A stretch of 45,821 nucleotides of DNA. Source: Nevskia soli (GTDB taxonomy: Bacteria > Pseudomonadota > Gammaproteobacteria > Nevskiales > Nevskiaceae). A program made the position numbers and the translations under genes. Below are positions 1-11,664 of this stretch, in pieces. The notes below the pieces were generated by a model. That model was not told the DNA's origin. It made no database searches and worked only from the letters and a program-made list of their open reading frames with translations. Where the stretch lies: NCBI GenBank assembly GCA_026224805.1, contig JAMFRN010000061.1, positions 1 to 45,821 on the forward strand. The letters run 5' to 3'. The number at the start of each line of letters is the position of its first letter. Position 1 is the stretch's first letter.

Positions 1-2118
1 GGTGAGGTAGTAGTAGCCATCTTCATTGTCCACCAGCATGCGCTTGAGGCCGTTGTGGACGATGGTGACCAGCTCATACGAGAAAGCCGGATCGTAGGAG
101 CGACAGTTGGGAACCACGCTGCTGAAGATATGGCTGTGCCCATCTTCGTGTTGCAGGCCCTCGCCGTTGAGCGTGGTGCGTCCCGCCGTGCCGCCTAAAA
201 GAAAACCACGCGCGCGCATGTCGCCGGCGGCCCAGCACAGATCGCCGATGCGTTGAAAACCGAACATCGAATAGAAAATGTAGAAGGGCAGCAGCGATAC
301 GCCATGGTTGGCGTAGCTGGTGGCGGCGGCGATCCAGCTCGACATGGCGCCAGCCTCGGTAATGCCCTCTTCGAGGATCTGCCCCTTGATGTCTTCCTTG
401 TAGAAAGACAGCTGGTCGGCATCCTCAGGCTTGTACTTCTGGCCCACGATCGAATAGATGCCGAGCTGGCGGAACATGCCCTCCATACCGAAGGTGCGCG
501 CCTCGTCCGGAATGATCGGCACCACGCGCGGGCCCACCGTCTTGTCGCGGAGCAGGGCTTGCAGGAATTGCACGAAGGCCATTGTCGTGCTGATCTCGCG
601 TTCGCCGCTGCTGTCCAGCAGGCGCTGGAAGCTGGCGAGCGGCGGCACGGCGAGTGTTTCCTGCGTCACCCGCCGCTGCGGCAGATAACCACCCAGGGCT
701 TCGCGCCGCTGTTTCAGGTACTGCATTTCCGGCGCGTCGTCCGCCGGCTTGTAGAACGGCGTGTCCTTGATCTGCGCGTCGGAGATCGGCAGCTGGAAGC
801 GGTCGCGGAAAGCGCGCAGTGCGTCCTCACCCATCTTCTTCTGTTGATGGGTGATGTTCTGGCCTTCACCGGCCTCGCCCATGCCGTAGCCCTTGACCGT
901 CTTGGCCAGGATCACGGTGGGGCTGCCCGTGTGCTTGCTGGCGGCAGCATACGCCGCATAGACCTTGTGCGGATCGTGGCCGCCGCGTTCCAGGCGGCCG
1001 ATGTCCTGGTCGGTCATGGTCGAGACCAAGCGCAGAAGCTCCGGGTACTTGCCGAAGAAGTGCTCGCGCGTGTACTTGCCGCCCTTGGCCTTGTAGGCTT
1101 GGTACTCGCCGTCGACGGTCTCGTTGAAGGCCTTGATCAGCAGACCGCTCTTGTCCTGCGCCAGCAGCGCATCCCAGCCGCCGCCCCACAGAACTTTCAG
1201 CACGTTCCAGCCGCCGCCGCGGAACACGCCCTCCAGCTCCTGCACGATCTTGCCGTTGCCGCGCACCGGACCGTCCAGGCGCTGCAGATTGCAGTTGACC
1301 ACGAAGATCAGGTTGTCCAGCTTCTCGCGCGCCGCGATGTCGATCGCGCCCAGGCTCTCCGGCTCGTCCATCTCGCCGTCGCCGCAGAAACACCAGACCT
1401 TGCGGCTGCCGGCTTTCATCAGGCCGCGGTTTTCCAGGTACTTCATCAGCCGCGCCTGGTAGATCGCCATGATGGGCCCCAGGCCCATGCTGACGGTAGC
1501 GAACTGCCACAGGTCCGGCATCAACCAGGGATGCGGATAGCTGGACAGGCCGCGCCCGGGTTCGCGATCCACTTCCATGCGGAAGCGGCGCAGCTCGTCC
1601 TCGCTGATGCGGCCTTCAAGAAAGGCGCGGGCGTAGATGCCGGGCGTGCAGTGGCCCTGGATGTAGAGCAGGTCACCACCCTCGGCGTGATCCGGTCCTT
1701 TCCAGAAATGATTGAAGCCGACGTCATACAGCGTGGCGGCGGAGGCGAAGCTGGCCAGGTGGCCGCCGACGCCGGTGTTGCCGCGGTTGGCGTTGATCAC
1801 CATCGCCATCGCGTTCCAGCGCATCAGCGACAGCGCCTTCCATTCCAGCGCCTGGTCGCCGGGCGAGCGTTCCTCCAGGTGCGGCGGAATGGTGTTGATG
1901 TAGGCGGTGTTGGGCGAGAACGGGATATAGGCGCCGGACAGGCGCGCCTTCTCCTGCAGGGCCTCCAGCAGGAAGTGCGCGCGCTCCGGGCCTTCGCGCT
2001 CCAGCACCGCCTGCAATGCCTCCAGCCACTCCAGGGTTTCCTGCGGATCGGCGTCGTGATGAATCTCGACGCGCGTGCCGCTGTCCACCAGCTTGCGCTC
2101 CTCGCTGCCTGCATCCAT
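1..2118 (-). CDS. aceE: pyruvate dehydrogenase E1 component, homodimeric type (3' end outside window)
   Basis: E1 of the pyruvate dehydrogenase complex: thiamine-diphosphate-dependent decarboxylation of pyruvate and acetylation of the E2 lipoyl group in the cytoplasm. The visible 706 residues are the N-terminal part of a protein usually about 890 long; the frame is open to base 1. The start is ATG at 2118 with AGGAG seven bases upstream. The ThDP-binding motif GDGEMDEP begins near residue 246, and the stretch NTAYINTIPPH near residue 70 is typical of the homodimeric (E. coli-like) family. It is transcribed divergently from a LysR-type regulator. aceF and lpd are expected beyond the left edge. 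Confidence 0.97.
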   Translation of the reverse strand, partial: MDAGSEERKLVDSGTRVEIHHDADPQETLEWLEALQAVLEREGPERAHFLLEALQEKARLSGAYIPFSPNTAYINTIPPHLEERSPGDQALEWKALSLMRWNAMAMVINANRGNTGVGGHLASFASAATLYDVGFNHFWKGPDHAEGGDLLYIQGHCTPGIYARAFLEGRISEDELRRFRMEVDREPGRGLSSYPHPWLMPDLWQFATVSMGLGPIMAIYQARLMKYLENRGLMKAGSRKVWCFCGDGEMDEPESLGAIDIAAREKLDNLIFVVNCNLQRLDGPVRGNGKIVQELEGVFRGGGWNVLKVLWGGGWDALLAQDKSGLLIKAFNETVDGEYQAYKAKGGKYTREHFFGKYPELLRLVSTMTDQDIGRLERGGHDPHKVYAAYAAASKHTGSPTVILAKTVKGYGMGEAGEGQNITHQQKKMGEDALRAFRDRFQLPISDAQIKDTPFYKPADDAPEMQYLKQRREALGGYLPQRRVTQETLAVPPLASFQRLLDSSGEREISTTMAFVQFLQALLRDKTVGPRVVPIIPDEARTFGMEGMFRQLGIYSIVGQKYKPEDADQLSFYKEDIKGQILEEGITEAGAMSSWIAAATSYANHGVSLLPFYIFYSMFGFQRIGDLCWAAGDMRARGFLLGGTAGRTTLNGEGLQHEDGHSHIFSSVVPNCRSYDPAFSYELVTIVHNGLKRMLVDNEDGYYYLT

Positions 2119-2179
2119 TGCTCGCTCCTGCCGCGCGCCGCGCGCACGGGTTTGTACTTGTGCCGATTGGAATGGTGCG

Positions 2180-2208
2180 ACTGTAGACGCAGCTATTTCA
2201 TATGTCTA
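2180..2208 (-). promoter_or_regulatory. candidate sigma-70 promoter of aceE
   Basis: On the minus strand TAGACA (2203-2208, 5 of 6 to TTGACA) is separated by 17 bases from TACAGT (2180-2185, 4 of 6 to TATAAT). It lies about 60 bases before the aceE start. Its -35 sits inside the first ATAT-rich repeat of the divergent intergenic region, so a LysR protein bound there could affect aceE. Read from sequence only. Confidence 0.5.
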
Positions 2209-2245
2209 ATATCTTGAAACAGACAACTCGATATGTTTGAGATAT
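2200..2245. promoter_or_regulatory. paired ATAT-type repeats, candidate LysR operator
   Basis: Two related segments, ATATGTCTAATATC (2200-2213) and ATATGTTTGAGATAT (2231-2245), lie 31 bases apart in the divergent aceE/lysR spacer. Each has ATAT arms around a 5-7 base centre. LysR-type regulators commonly bind paired dyads in such spacers; assignment to this regulator is inference. Confidence 0.4.
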
Positions 2246-2247
2246 AC

Positions 2248-3192
2248 ATGGAATTGCGTCACTTGCGCTATTTCGTCACTGTCGCGGAGGAGCTCAACTT
2301 CACCCGCGCGGCCAGGCGCCTGGGCATCGAGCAGCCGCCGCTGAGCCAGCAGATCCGGCATCTGGAAGAGGAGGTGGGCACCAGCCTGTTCCAGCGCCTG
2401 CCGCGCGGCGTGGCGCTGACCGGCGCCGGCAGCTCCTTCCTGCTCGATGCCCGGGAAATCCTGGAGCGCGTGCGGCTGGCTACCGAGCATGCCCAGCGCG
2501 TGGCGCGCGGCAACCTGGGCCGCATCCGTGTCGGCATGATCAATTCGGCGCCGTTCCATCCTTTCGTGCCGCGGCTGATCCGCGAGTTCGGCCAGCGTTA
2601 TGCGGAGGTCGCGCTGTCGCTGGAGGAAAACACCACGCCGGAGCTGGCGGAGGCGGTGCGCAACGGCTCGGTCGACGTGGCCTTCGTGCGGCCGCTGCTG
2701 GGCGAGGCGGCGGACCTGGTGATCGAAACCCTGTTCGACGAGGAGATGGTGGTGGCGCTGCCGGAAGGCCATCGCCTGACCCGGCTGCGCTCGCTGCCGC
2801 TGGCGGCGCTGGCGCAGGAGAGCTTCGTGCTGTTTCCGCGGCCGGTGGGCTCCGGCCTTTACGACGAGATCATCTCGGCCTGCCGCCGCGCCGGCTTCGG
2901 CCCGCACATCGGCCATGAGGTGCGGCAGGTCACCTCCATTGCCAACCTGGTGGCAGCCGATCTGGGCGTATCGGTGGTGCCGGCTTCGATGCAGCAGGTG
3001 CTGTCCACCGGCGTGGTCTACCGGCCCATCGCCGGCGATGCGCCCAAGGCGCGCATGAGTCTGGCCTATCGCAAGGATGATCCGTCCGCCACGGTGCGCA
3101 ACATGATCGAGCTGGCGCACCAAGTGCTGCGCAAGATGTCCTTACATCGGACATCGAAAGTGGCTGCCCGGCGTGAAAAGCTCCCGCTCTGA
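2248..3192 (+). CDS. LysR-family transcriptional regulator (CatR/BenM-like)
   Basis: DNA-binding regulator of 314 residues. The N-terminal winged helix-turn-helix (residues 1-60, starting MELRHLRYFV, with the usual AARRLGIEQPPLSQQI recognition segment) is followed by a periplasmic-binding-protein-like effector domain (about 90-290). The start at 2248 is preferred over an in-frame ATG at 2233: MELRHLRYF is the canonical family start, a GAG lies about eight bases upstream, and the earlier ATG falls inside an operator-like repeat. It is divergent from aceE, so autoregulation and possibly control of aceE are plausible. The effector is unknown; similarity to benzoate/catechol regulators is by eye. 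A GATGTCC/GGACATC hairpin (3135-3155) lies in its last codons. Confidence 0.92.
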   Translation: MELRHLRYFVTVAEELNFTRAARRLGIEQPPLSQQIRHLEEEVGTSLFQRLPRGVALTGAGSSFLLDAREILERVRLATEHAQRVARGNLGRIRVGMINSAPFHPFVPRLIREFGQRYAEVALSLEENTTPELAEAVRNGSVDVAFVRPLLGEAADLVIETLFDEEMVVALPEGHRLTRLRSLPLAALAQESFVLFPRPVGSGLYDEIISACRRAGFGPHIGHEVRQVTSIANLVAADLGVSVVPASMQQVLSTGVVYRPIAGDAPKARMSLAYRKDDPSATVRNMIELAHQVLRKMSLHRTSKVAARREKLPL

Positions 3193-3844
3193 ATATCGAC
3201 CCGCGCTGCTGCGAACCTGCCTGATCGTACTGGCCGCACTGTGGCTGGCAGCTTGCGGCGCTGCTGCTTCGCGTCCAGAGCCGGGCGCCGCTTCACCGCC
3301 CGCGGCAATGGCCTTCGTGGTGCGCCGCGGTTGGCATACGGATATTGCTTTTGAGGTGGACGCGCTGCCGGCTTCGTTGGGAGCGATTGCGCGCGATTTC
3401 CCCGGTGCCCGCTACCTGGTGTTTGGCTTCGGCGATCGCCGCTATCTGCTGGCGCGGAACAAGAGCGGCGCTTCCATCGAGGCGTTGCTATGGCCGGAGC
3501 GGGGCTTGATTCTGGTTACCGCGCTGAAGGCGTCGCCAGCGGAAGCTTTCGGTGCCGAAAACGTGATGCTTCTTGCCCTATCGCAGCAGCAGGCCGGGGC
3601 CATGGAGGAGTTTGTCCGGCAATCCTTGCAGCTGGAACCTGACGGCACCATGCATCGTTATGCCGACGGGCCTTATAGCGGCAGCCTGTTTTACGCATCC
3701 ACCCGCGTCTACGCCGGTGTCCGCACTTGCAATACCTGGACGGCGCAGGCCCTTCATGCGGGTGGACTGCCGGTGGACAGCTTTGGTGTGCTATTCGCGG
3801 ATCAGGTCTGGATGCAGTTGCAGAGCCCGCGCTCTAATCCCTGA
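3173..3844 (+). CDS. DUF2459 (TIGR02117-type) lipoprotein
   Basis: Predicted lipoprotein of 223 residues, beginning at GTG 3173 and overlapping the lysR 3' end by 20 bases. A hydrophobic signal ends in the lipobox LAAC with Cys28. The mature part carries GWHTDI (about residue 50) and TCNTWTA (about 185), the conserved blocks I associate with the DUF2459 family; the Cys in TCNTWT suggests a cysteine-hydrolase-like fold, but the function is unknown. Overlap with lysR suggests co-transcription, though nothing shows a functional link. The start is uncertain because no good ribosome binding site is visible. Confidence 0.8.
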   Translation: MKSSRSEYRPALLRTCLIVLAALWLAACGAAASRPEPGAASPPAAMAFVVRRGWHTDIAFEVDALPASLGAIARDFPGARYLVFGFGDRRYLLARNKSGASIEALLWPERGLILVTALKASPAEAFGAENVMLLALSQQQAGAMEEFVRQSLQLEPDGTMHRYADGPYSGSLFYASTRVYAGVRTCNTWTAQALHAGGLPVDSFGVLFADQVWMQLQSPRSNP

Positions 3845-3876
3845 GCGCGGGCCCCGGCAAGATCCATCAAGATCGA

Positions 3877-4029
3877 TTACCGGCAAGGCGGTTGGGTTCC
3901 GTCCGAGCAGATCGTGGTGGTGCCCTGGGGCACGACCACAGTGGTGGTCGCCGGTGGGGGTGGACTGCTGCTGCTGATACAGGCAGACAGTGCGAAAGGC
4001 AGCAGCAAGACAAGCGTCAGGATGCGCAT
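3877..4029 (-). CDS. very small lipoprotein (50 residues)
   Basis: The start at 4029 gives MRILTLVLLLPFALSAC, a complete lipoprotein signal with Cys17 as the acylated residue. A short Ser/Pro/Thr-rich tail follows, with a Cys pair near the C-terminus (ICSDGTQPPC). GAGGGA lies eight bases before the ATG. The frame is open further upstream, but that part is Arg/Pro-rich and has no signal, so the short form is preferred. Many proteobacteria carry such mini-lipoproteins with no known role. It is convergent with the DUF2459 gene, with 32 bases between stops. Confidence 0.6.
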   Translation of the reverse strand: MRILTLVLLLPFALSACISSSSPPPPATTTVVVPQGTTTICSDGTQPPCR

Positions 4030-4132
4030 GGTGTCGGTCCCTCGACAAGGTGTCTGATTTGGAACGGCACTTGATGCGCTAAGTTCCCCTGCATTGCTCC
4101 GCCCACGCGCTGGCTGCCTCGGCCAGAAACAA

Positions 4133-4157
4133 AAAGACCCGCTCGAGGCGGGTCTTT
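4133..4157 (-). terminator. intrinsic terminator after the 81-residue membrane protein
   Basis: Perfect 10-bp stem (AAAGACCCGC / GCGGGTCTTT) with a 5-base loop. On the minus strand the stem runs into TTTTT, 20 bases past the stop codon of the upstream small gene. Confidence 0.8.
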
Positions 4158-4177
4158 CCGGTGCAGCCTTGAAGCGC

Positions 4178-4423
4178 TCAGGCGGCTTTGGCGGCCGTCG
4201 GATTCGCCGCGGCCGGACGGCGGCGGGGAGCACTCTTTGCCTGCTGTGGCTTCTTCACCAGCAGCGAGTCCAGTCGCGCATCCGTCTGCGGCATCGCCGA
4301 GTGCTGGTTCTGGGTGCGGCGGCCTTCCAGCCAGTCCAAGCCCAGGAGAACGGCAAGAGCCAAAATGCTGAGTCCAGTCGACCAGAGAATCACGTTTGCC
4401 ATCAGTAACACCGAAGTATCCAT
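4178..4423 (-). CDS. small single-pass membrane protein (81 residues)
   Basis: Not recognised as a named family. Start ATG 4423 has AAAGGA eight bases upstream. Residues about 5-29 form one strongly hydrophobic helix, followed by a soluble Arg/Lys/Ala/Pro-rich tail that ends in an Ala-rich stretch. A clear terminator follows the stop, and a promoter-like pair lies at 4500-4528, so it looks like a real monocistronic gene. It is divergent from the LexA-box gene at 4686. The topology is probably N-out with a basic cytoplasmic tail. Confidence 0.65.
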   Translation of the reverse strand: MDTSVLLMANVILWSTGLSILALAVLLGLDWLEGRRTQNQHSAMPQTDARLDSLLVKKPQQAKSAPRRRPAAANPTAAKAA

Positions 4424-4499
4424 CGCTTTATTCCTTTGCCGGGATCTCCGTTCTCGCCAATGCCGCGAGAGGGGTACTCAGCAGTTTTCGATGGACGAA

Positions 4500-4528
4500 T
4501 TTATACGCCGCTTGTTGCGTTGCAACAA
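4500..4528 (-). promoter_or_regulatory. candidate promoter of the 81-residue membrane protein
   Basis: On the minus strand TTGTTG (4523-4528) is separated by 17 bases from TATAAA (4500-4505), about 77 bases before the start codon. The -35 lies in one arm of a small perfect hairpin (TTGTTGC, loop GTT, GCAACAA, 4512-4528). The surrounding DNA is AT-rich for this genome. Confidence 0.45.
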
Positions 4529-4602
4529 TTGATATTTAGTGTGCGGACGATTTAGAAAAACTAAATTATTCGTCGCATTTATAAATTGCTTGCGTGGGGG
4601 TA

Positions 4603-4631
4603 TTGCATCGGATACTGGACATATGTACAGT
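4603..4631 (+). promoter_or_regulatory. candidate promoter of the 65-residue membrane protein
   Basis: TTGCAT (4603-4608) and TACAGT (4626-4631) with exactly 17 bases between them. The -10 is inside the right half of a LexA-like palindrome, the usual arrangement for an SOS gene. It lies 54 bases upstream of the ATG at 4686. Confidence 0.5.
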
Positions 4632-4632
4632 A
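4613..4632. promoter_or_regulatory. LexA-like SOS box
   Basis: TACTG, ten bases, CAGTA: 17 of 20 positions match the gammaproteobacterial LexA consensus, with an AT-rich centre. The perfect arms extend to 8 bases (GGATACTG 4610-4617, CAGTATCC 4628-4635). The box overlaps the spacer and -10 of the promoter for the small membrane protein at 4686. LuxR-type quorum boxes share CTG-N10-CAG and are the main alternative. Confidence 0.65.
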
Positions 4633-4685
4633 TCCGCAAGCAGTGACCGAATGCCTGTGGCGAATCGGAATGCAAGGAGCGGCAA

Positions 4686-4883
4686 ATGAAGCGTAAGCCA
4701 GTGGCGGGAAAAAGCAAGGGCGTAGGTCGCTACAAGATCTATACGCGGCCCGATCTGTATGAGGATCAGCGTCCCGTGGCGACCTGGGCGGTGCGGCTCG
4801 GCATCGTCCTGACCATGCTGGGCATGGTGGCGATTTTCCACCAGCCGCTGCATGCGGCGCTTACTTCGGTTTTCGGAGCCTGA
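4686..4883 (+). CDS. small membrane protein, probably SOS-regulated (65 residues)
   Basis: Not a family I recognise. Start ATG 4686 has AGGAG eight bases upstream. The first 30 residues are basic and polar and rich in Lys/Arg/Tyr; one hydrophobic helix spans about 34-52; a short tail ends in SVFGA. Topology is probably N-in. The LexA-like box 53 bases upstream suggests DNA-damage induction. Small single-pass membrane proteins under LexA control elsewhere include division inhibitors (SidA, YneA) and TisB-type toxins; the fold resemblance is only general, so a division- or envelope-related role is inference. A bidirectional terminator follows. Confidence 0.7.
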   Translation: MKRKPVAGKSKGVGRYKIYTRPDLYEDQRPVATWAVRLGIVLTMLGMVAIFHQPLHAALTSVFGA

Positions 4884-4931
4884 GGCAAATGAAGGCCGCA
4901 GCTTGTTTGCGCGACGCGAGCTTCAATAAAA

Positions 4932-4952
4932 AACCCGCCACGCGGGCGGGTT
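4932..4952 (-). terminator. bidirectional intrinsic terminator for the Glu/Ala tRNA unit
   Basis: Perfect 8-bp stem (AACCCGCC / GGCGGGTT) with loop ACGCG. On the minus strand it is followed by a run of T, 11 bases after the CCA of tRNA-Glu. It probably also ends the plus-strand 65-residue gene (TTCTTTATTA follows on that side). Confidence 0.8.
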
Positions 4953-4962
4953 CTTTATTAGC

Positions 4963-5038
4963 TGGCGTCCCCACGGGGATTCGAACCCCGGTTCTCACCG
5001 TGAAAGGGTGGTGTCCTAGGCCTCTAGACGATGGGGAC
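4963..5038 (-). tRNA. tRNA-Glu(TTC)
   Basis: 76 bases on the minus strand with encoded CCA (complement of 4963-4965). The acceptor GTCCCC pairs with GGGGAC, the anticodon loop reads CTTTCAC with anticodon TTC, and the T-arm is GGTTCGAATCC. Sequence is very close to the E. coli tRNA-Glu. It is 42 bases downstream of tRNA-Ala in the same transcript. Confidence 0.97.
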
Positions 5039-5080
5039 GAACATCGGGAAAACGGACAACTGCAAAACCGGCAAAAAATT

Positions 5081-5156
<76 letters not shown>

Positions 5157-5171
5157 GTGTTGAGGCGCGAA

Positions 5172-5199
5172 ATTATACACGCGCCCGCCCTCAAGTCCA
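5172..5199 (-). promoter_or_regulatory. promoter of the Ala/Glu tRNA operon
   Basis: On the minus strand TGGACT (5194-5199), a 16-base spacer and a perfect TATAAT (5172-5177). A GC-rich discriminator (CGCGCC) follows, typical of stringently controlled stable-RNA promoters. tRNA-Ala begins 15 bases past the -10. Confidence 0.75.
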
Positions 5200-5347
5200 G
5201 CTATTGGAACATAAATATTTCGATGTGTCTTGCCATGTGCCTGAATGTTTCGCGGATCGCGCTTCGGGTGGTGCTTTGGCTGTCCGGCAATTGCGCTTCC
5301 GTTATCATGCGCACTTCGTCTCTACGCACCACTAAAAGCACACTCCA

Positions 5348-5917
5348 ATGGCGACCGTCAGCACTAATGAAATGAAGTCCGGGACCAAGGTCCTGATCGA
5401 TGGCGAACCTTACGCCGTCGTCGAAAACGAATACCGCAAGCCCGGCAAAGGGCAGGCGACCAATTCCATCAAGATCCGCAACCTGAAGAACGGTCGCGTC
5501 ATTGAGCGCACGCTCAGGTCCGGTGATTCCTGGGAACTGGCGGATGTGGAAACGGTGGAAATGCAGTACCTCTACAGCGACAGCGAATTCTGGACCTTCA
5601 TGGACCCCAAGTCGTTCGAGCAGATCCAGGCCGGCGCCGCCGCCATGGAAGAAGCCAAGATGTACCTCAAGGGCGAGGAAACCTGCACGGTGCTGCTGTG
5701 GAATGGCGTGCCGCTGTCGGTGGCCGCGCCGAATTTTGTGCTGCTGAAGATCACCGAGACCGATCCCGGTCTGCGCGGTGACACCTCCGGCGGCGGTGGC
5801 AAGCCTGCGACACTCGAAACCGGCGCGGTGGTGCGCGTGCCGTTGTTCGTGCAGCAAGGTGAAGTAGTCAAGGTCGATACGCGCACTGGCGAATATCTGG
5901 GACGGGTAGGCAAATAA
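5348..5917 (+). CDS. efp: translation elongation factor P
   Basis: Relieves ribosome stalling at consecutive prolines. 189 residues, the usual length, with three OB-like domains. Lys34 lies in KPGKGQA, the site beta-lysylated by EpmA/EpmB in E. coli, so the enzyme is of the Lys34 type; the C-terminal block [19 protein letters not shown] is canonical. The ribosome binding site is weak. The stop at 5915-5917 is only 41 bases before the recA start with no terminator or promoter visible between them, so recA appears to be co-transcribed. Confidence 0.97.
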   Translation: MATVSTNEMKSGTKVLIDGEPYAVVENEYRKPGKGQATNSIKIRNLKNGRVIERTLRSGDSWELADVETVEMQYLYSDSEFWTFMDPKSFEQIQAGAAAMEEAKMYLKGEETCTVLLWNGVPLSVAAPNFVLLKITETDPGLRGDTSGGGGKPATLETGAVVRVPLFVQQGEVVKVDTRTGEYLGRVGK

Positions 5918-5958
5918 TGGCTAGGGCTTCAGCGGCAGCGGCAAAGGAGACGGCTTCA

Positions 5959-6970
<1,012 letters not shown>

Positions 6971-6987
<17 letters not shown>

Positions 6988-7447
6988 GGATCCACAGGAC
7001 CCCGCGGCCGCCCGCGCGCGCGCCCTGCGCCTGCTGGCGCGCCGCGAGCACGGCGCCAGGGAGTTGCAGCACAAGCTGGCGGTGCGCGGTGTCGATCAGG
7101 AGCGCGCCGCCGAGGTAGTGGGTGAACTGGCCCGCTCCGGATGGCAGAGCGATACCCGCTACGTCCAGTCCCTGGTGCGGACCCGGGTCGCCCAGGGCTT
7201 CGGCCCCCTGCGTATCGAATCGGAGTTGGAAGGCTCGGGCGTCGCCGACAGCCTGATCCGCGAGTCCCTGGCGGCGGTGGACGCGGACTGGAAAGCGCTT
7301 GCGGTGGAGCTCCATGCCCGCAAGTTCGGGCAGGTTCCCCAGACCGGTCCCGAATGGCAGAAGCAATACCGCCACCTGGCCGGGCGCGGTTTCGAAGCGG
7401 AGCAGATTTACGCCGCCCTCAGGCGGGAAGCGCCGGACCAGGACTAG
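6971..7447 (+). CDS. recX: regulatory protein RecX (start unresolved)
   Basis: Modulator of RecA filaments, directly after recA as usual. The C-terminal three-helix RecX repeats are clear. The family N-terminal helix ([19 protein letters not shown]) is encoded from about 6998, but between the upstream in-frame stop and that point there is no ATG, GTG or TTG. The only standard start is TTG 7064, which would cut this helix away. The earliest near-cognate codon in the open frame is CTG 6971, inside the recA 3' end. I give the frame from 6971; a conservative annotation would be 7064-7447. Confidence 0.8.
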
Positions 7448-7559
7448 GGGGCGGAAAGCGGCTGGGGCCGCAAGGGGCAGGGGGCCAGACGCCTTTCCGG
7501 ACGTGGCGGGAGGAGGGCCTAAAGCGTTACCATTCGCCCCTTTCCCGCCGTCATTGCCC

Positions 7560-10214
<2,655 letters not shown>

Positions 10215-10283
10215 AATGCTGCCCCGCCAAGGGTCTGCGTGCAGACCCCGGTGGCGCAGGCAATTACTTGAAGCGGAATGACG

Positions 10284-11510
10284 ATGGCACTCCTGGTACA
10301 GAAGTACGGCGGCACTTCGATGGGCTCGGTCGAGCGCATCGACCATGTGGCGTCCAAGGTAGCGACGGCGCGCGAGCGCGGTCACCAGATCGTGGTGGTG
10401 GTGTCGGCCATGTCGGGCGAGACCGATCGCCTGATGAAACTGGCCAAGGGCATCAACCCGCGGCCGAATCCGCGAGAGCTGGACCAGATGCTCGCCACCG
10501 GCGAGCAGGTCACCATCGCCCTGCTGGCCATGGCCCTGGAAAAGCGCGGCGTGCCGGCGCGTTCCTACCTCGGCTCGCAGGTGGCGATCCGCACCGACCA
10601 GGCCTACAACAAGGCGCGCATCAAGAGCATCGACAGCGAGCGCCTGCTAGCCGACTGCAAGGCCGGCATCGTGCCGGTGGTGGCCGGTTTCCAGGGCGTC
10701 GATGACGAGGGCAACATCACCACCCTCGGCCGTGGCGGCTCCGATACCACCGGCGTGGCCCTGGCGGCCGCGTTGAAGGCCGACGAGTGCCAGATCTACA
10801 CCGATGTCGACGGCGTCTACACCACCGACCCCCGGGTCGAGCCGAAGGCGCGCCGCCTGGACCGCATCACTTTCGAGGAAATGCTCGAAATGGCCAGCCT
10901 CGGTTCCAAGGTGCTGCAGATCCGCTCCGTTGAATTCGCCGGCAAGTACAAGGTGCCGCTGCGCGTACTCAGTACCTTCCAGGAAGGTCCGGGCACGCTG
11001 ATCACACTAGAGGAAACCAAGATGGAAGACGCGCTCATTTCCGGCATCGCCTTCAACCGCGACGAGGCGCAGCTGACAGTTGCCGGCGTGCCCGACCGTC
11101 CCGGCATCGCCGCGGCCATTCTCGGCCCGGTGGGCGAGGCCAACATCGAAATCGACATGATCGTGCAGAACGTGGCCGCCGACAGCACCACCGACTTCAC
11201 CTTCACCGTGCACCGCAACGACTACGAGCGCGCCACCGAAATCTCGAAGAAGGTGGCGGAAGAGCTCAAGGCCAAGGGCGTGCGCACCGCGCTGGACATC
11301 GTCAAAGTGTCCCTGGTCGGCGTCGGCATGCGCTCGCACGCCGGCATCGCGGCGCAGATGTTCCGGGTGCTGGCGGCCGAGGGCATCAACATCCGCATGA
11401 TCTCCACCTCCGAAATCAAGATTTCCGTGGTCATCGAGGACAAGTACCTGGAACTGGCGGTACGCGCCTTGCACAAGGCCTTCAAGCTCGACGAAACCCC
11501 CGTCAGCTAA
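10284..11510 (+). CDS. lysC: aspartate kinase (lysine/threonine-sensitive type)
   Basis: Phosphorylates aspartate, the first step to lysine, threonine, methionine and diaminopimelate. 408 residues, the monofunctional size. The kinase domain begins ALLVQKYGGTS (KYGGTS 7-12) and includes GRGGSDTTGVALAAAL; two ACT domains follow (about 265-340 and 345-405). Start 10284 matches the family N-terminus (MALIVQKF in pseudomonads); an in-frame ATG two codons earlier at 10278 is possible. A TAGAAT at 10213-10218 at the alaS end may be its -10. The alaS-lysC-csrA order is typical. Confidence 0.96.
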   Translation: MALLVQKYGGTSMGSVERIDHVASKVATARERGHQIVVVVSAMSGETDRLMKLAKGINPRPNPRELDQMLATGEQVTIALLAMALEKRGVPARSYLGSQVAIRTDQAYNKARIKSIDSERLLADCKAGIVPVVAGFQGVDDEGNITTLGRGGSDTTGVALAAALKADECQIYTDVDGVYTTDPRVEPKARRLDRITFEEMLEMASLGSKVLQIRSVEFAGKYKVPLRVLSTFQEGPGTLITLEETKMEDALISGIAFNRDEAQLTVAGVPDRPGIAAAILGPVGEANIEIDMIVQNVAADSTTDFTFTVHRNDYERATEISKKVAEELKAKGVRTALDIVKVSLVGVGMRSHAGIAAQMFRVLAAEGINIRMISTSEIKISVVIEDKYLELAVRALHKAFKLDETPVS

Positions 11511-11664
11511 GGGTTTTCTCACCGGCGGGCCCGCCGGACGGCAATGGCAGGTCGTCGCCGGCCGTGGTCAGCCGAGGCCGGCGAGTACCCCCTCAGTAGT
11601 AAGTTTTTTCGGCTATACGGCGCCCGCGCGCAGCATGACACTGTAGTTGCAAAGGAGAACTTTC

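Noticed and set aside
253-2217. Long open frame on the plus strand opposite aceE
   Set aside because: Composition is the mirror of GC-rich aceE codons; aceE on the minus strand has full family motifs and a ribosome binding site.
4178-4883. Divergent small membrane genes as a toxin-antitoxin pair
   Set aside because: They are divergent with separate promoters and terminators, and no antisense RNA or antidote feature is visible.
10215-10283. Lysine riboswitch before lysC
   Set aside because: The spacer is under 70 bases and holds only a short hairpin.
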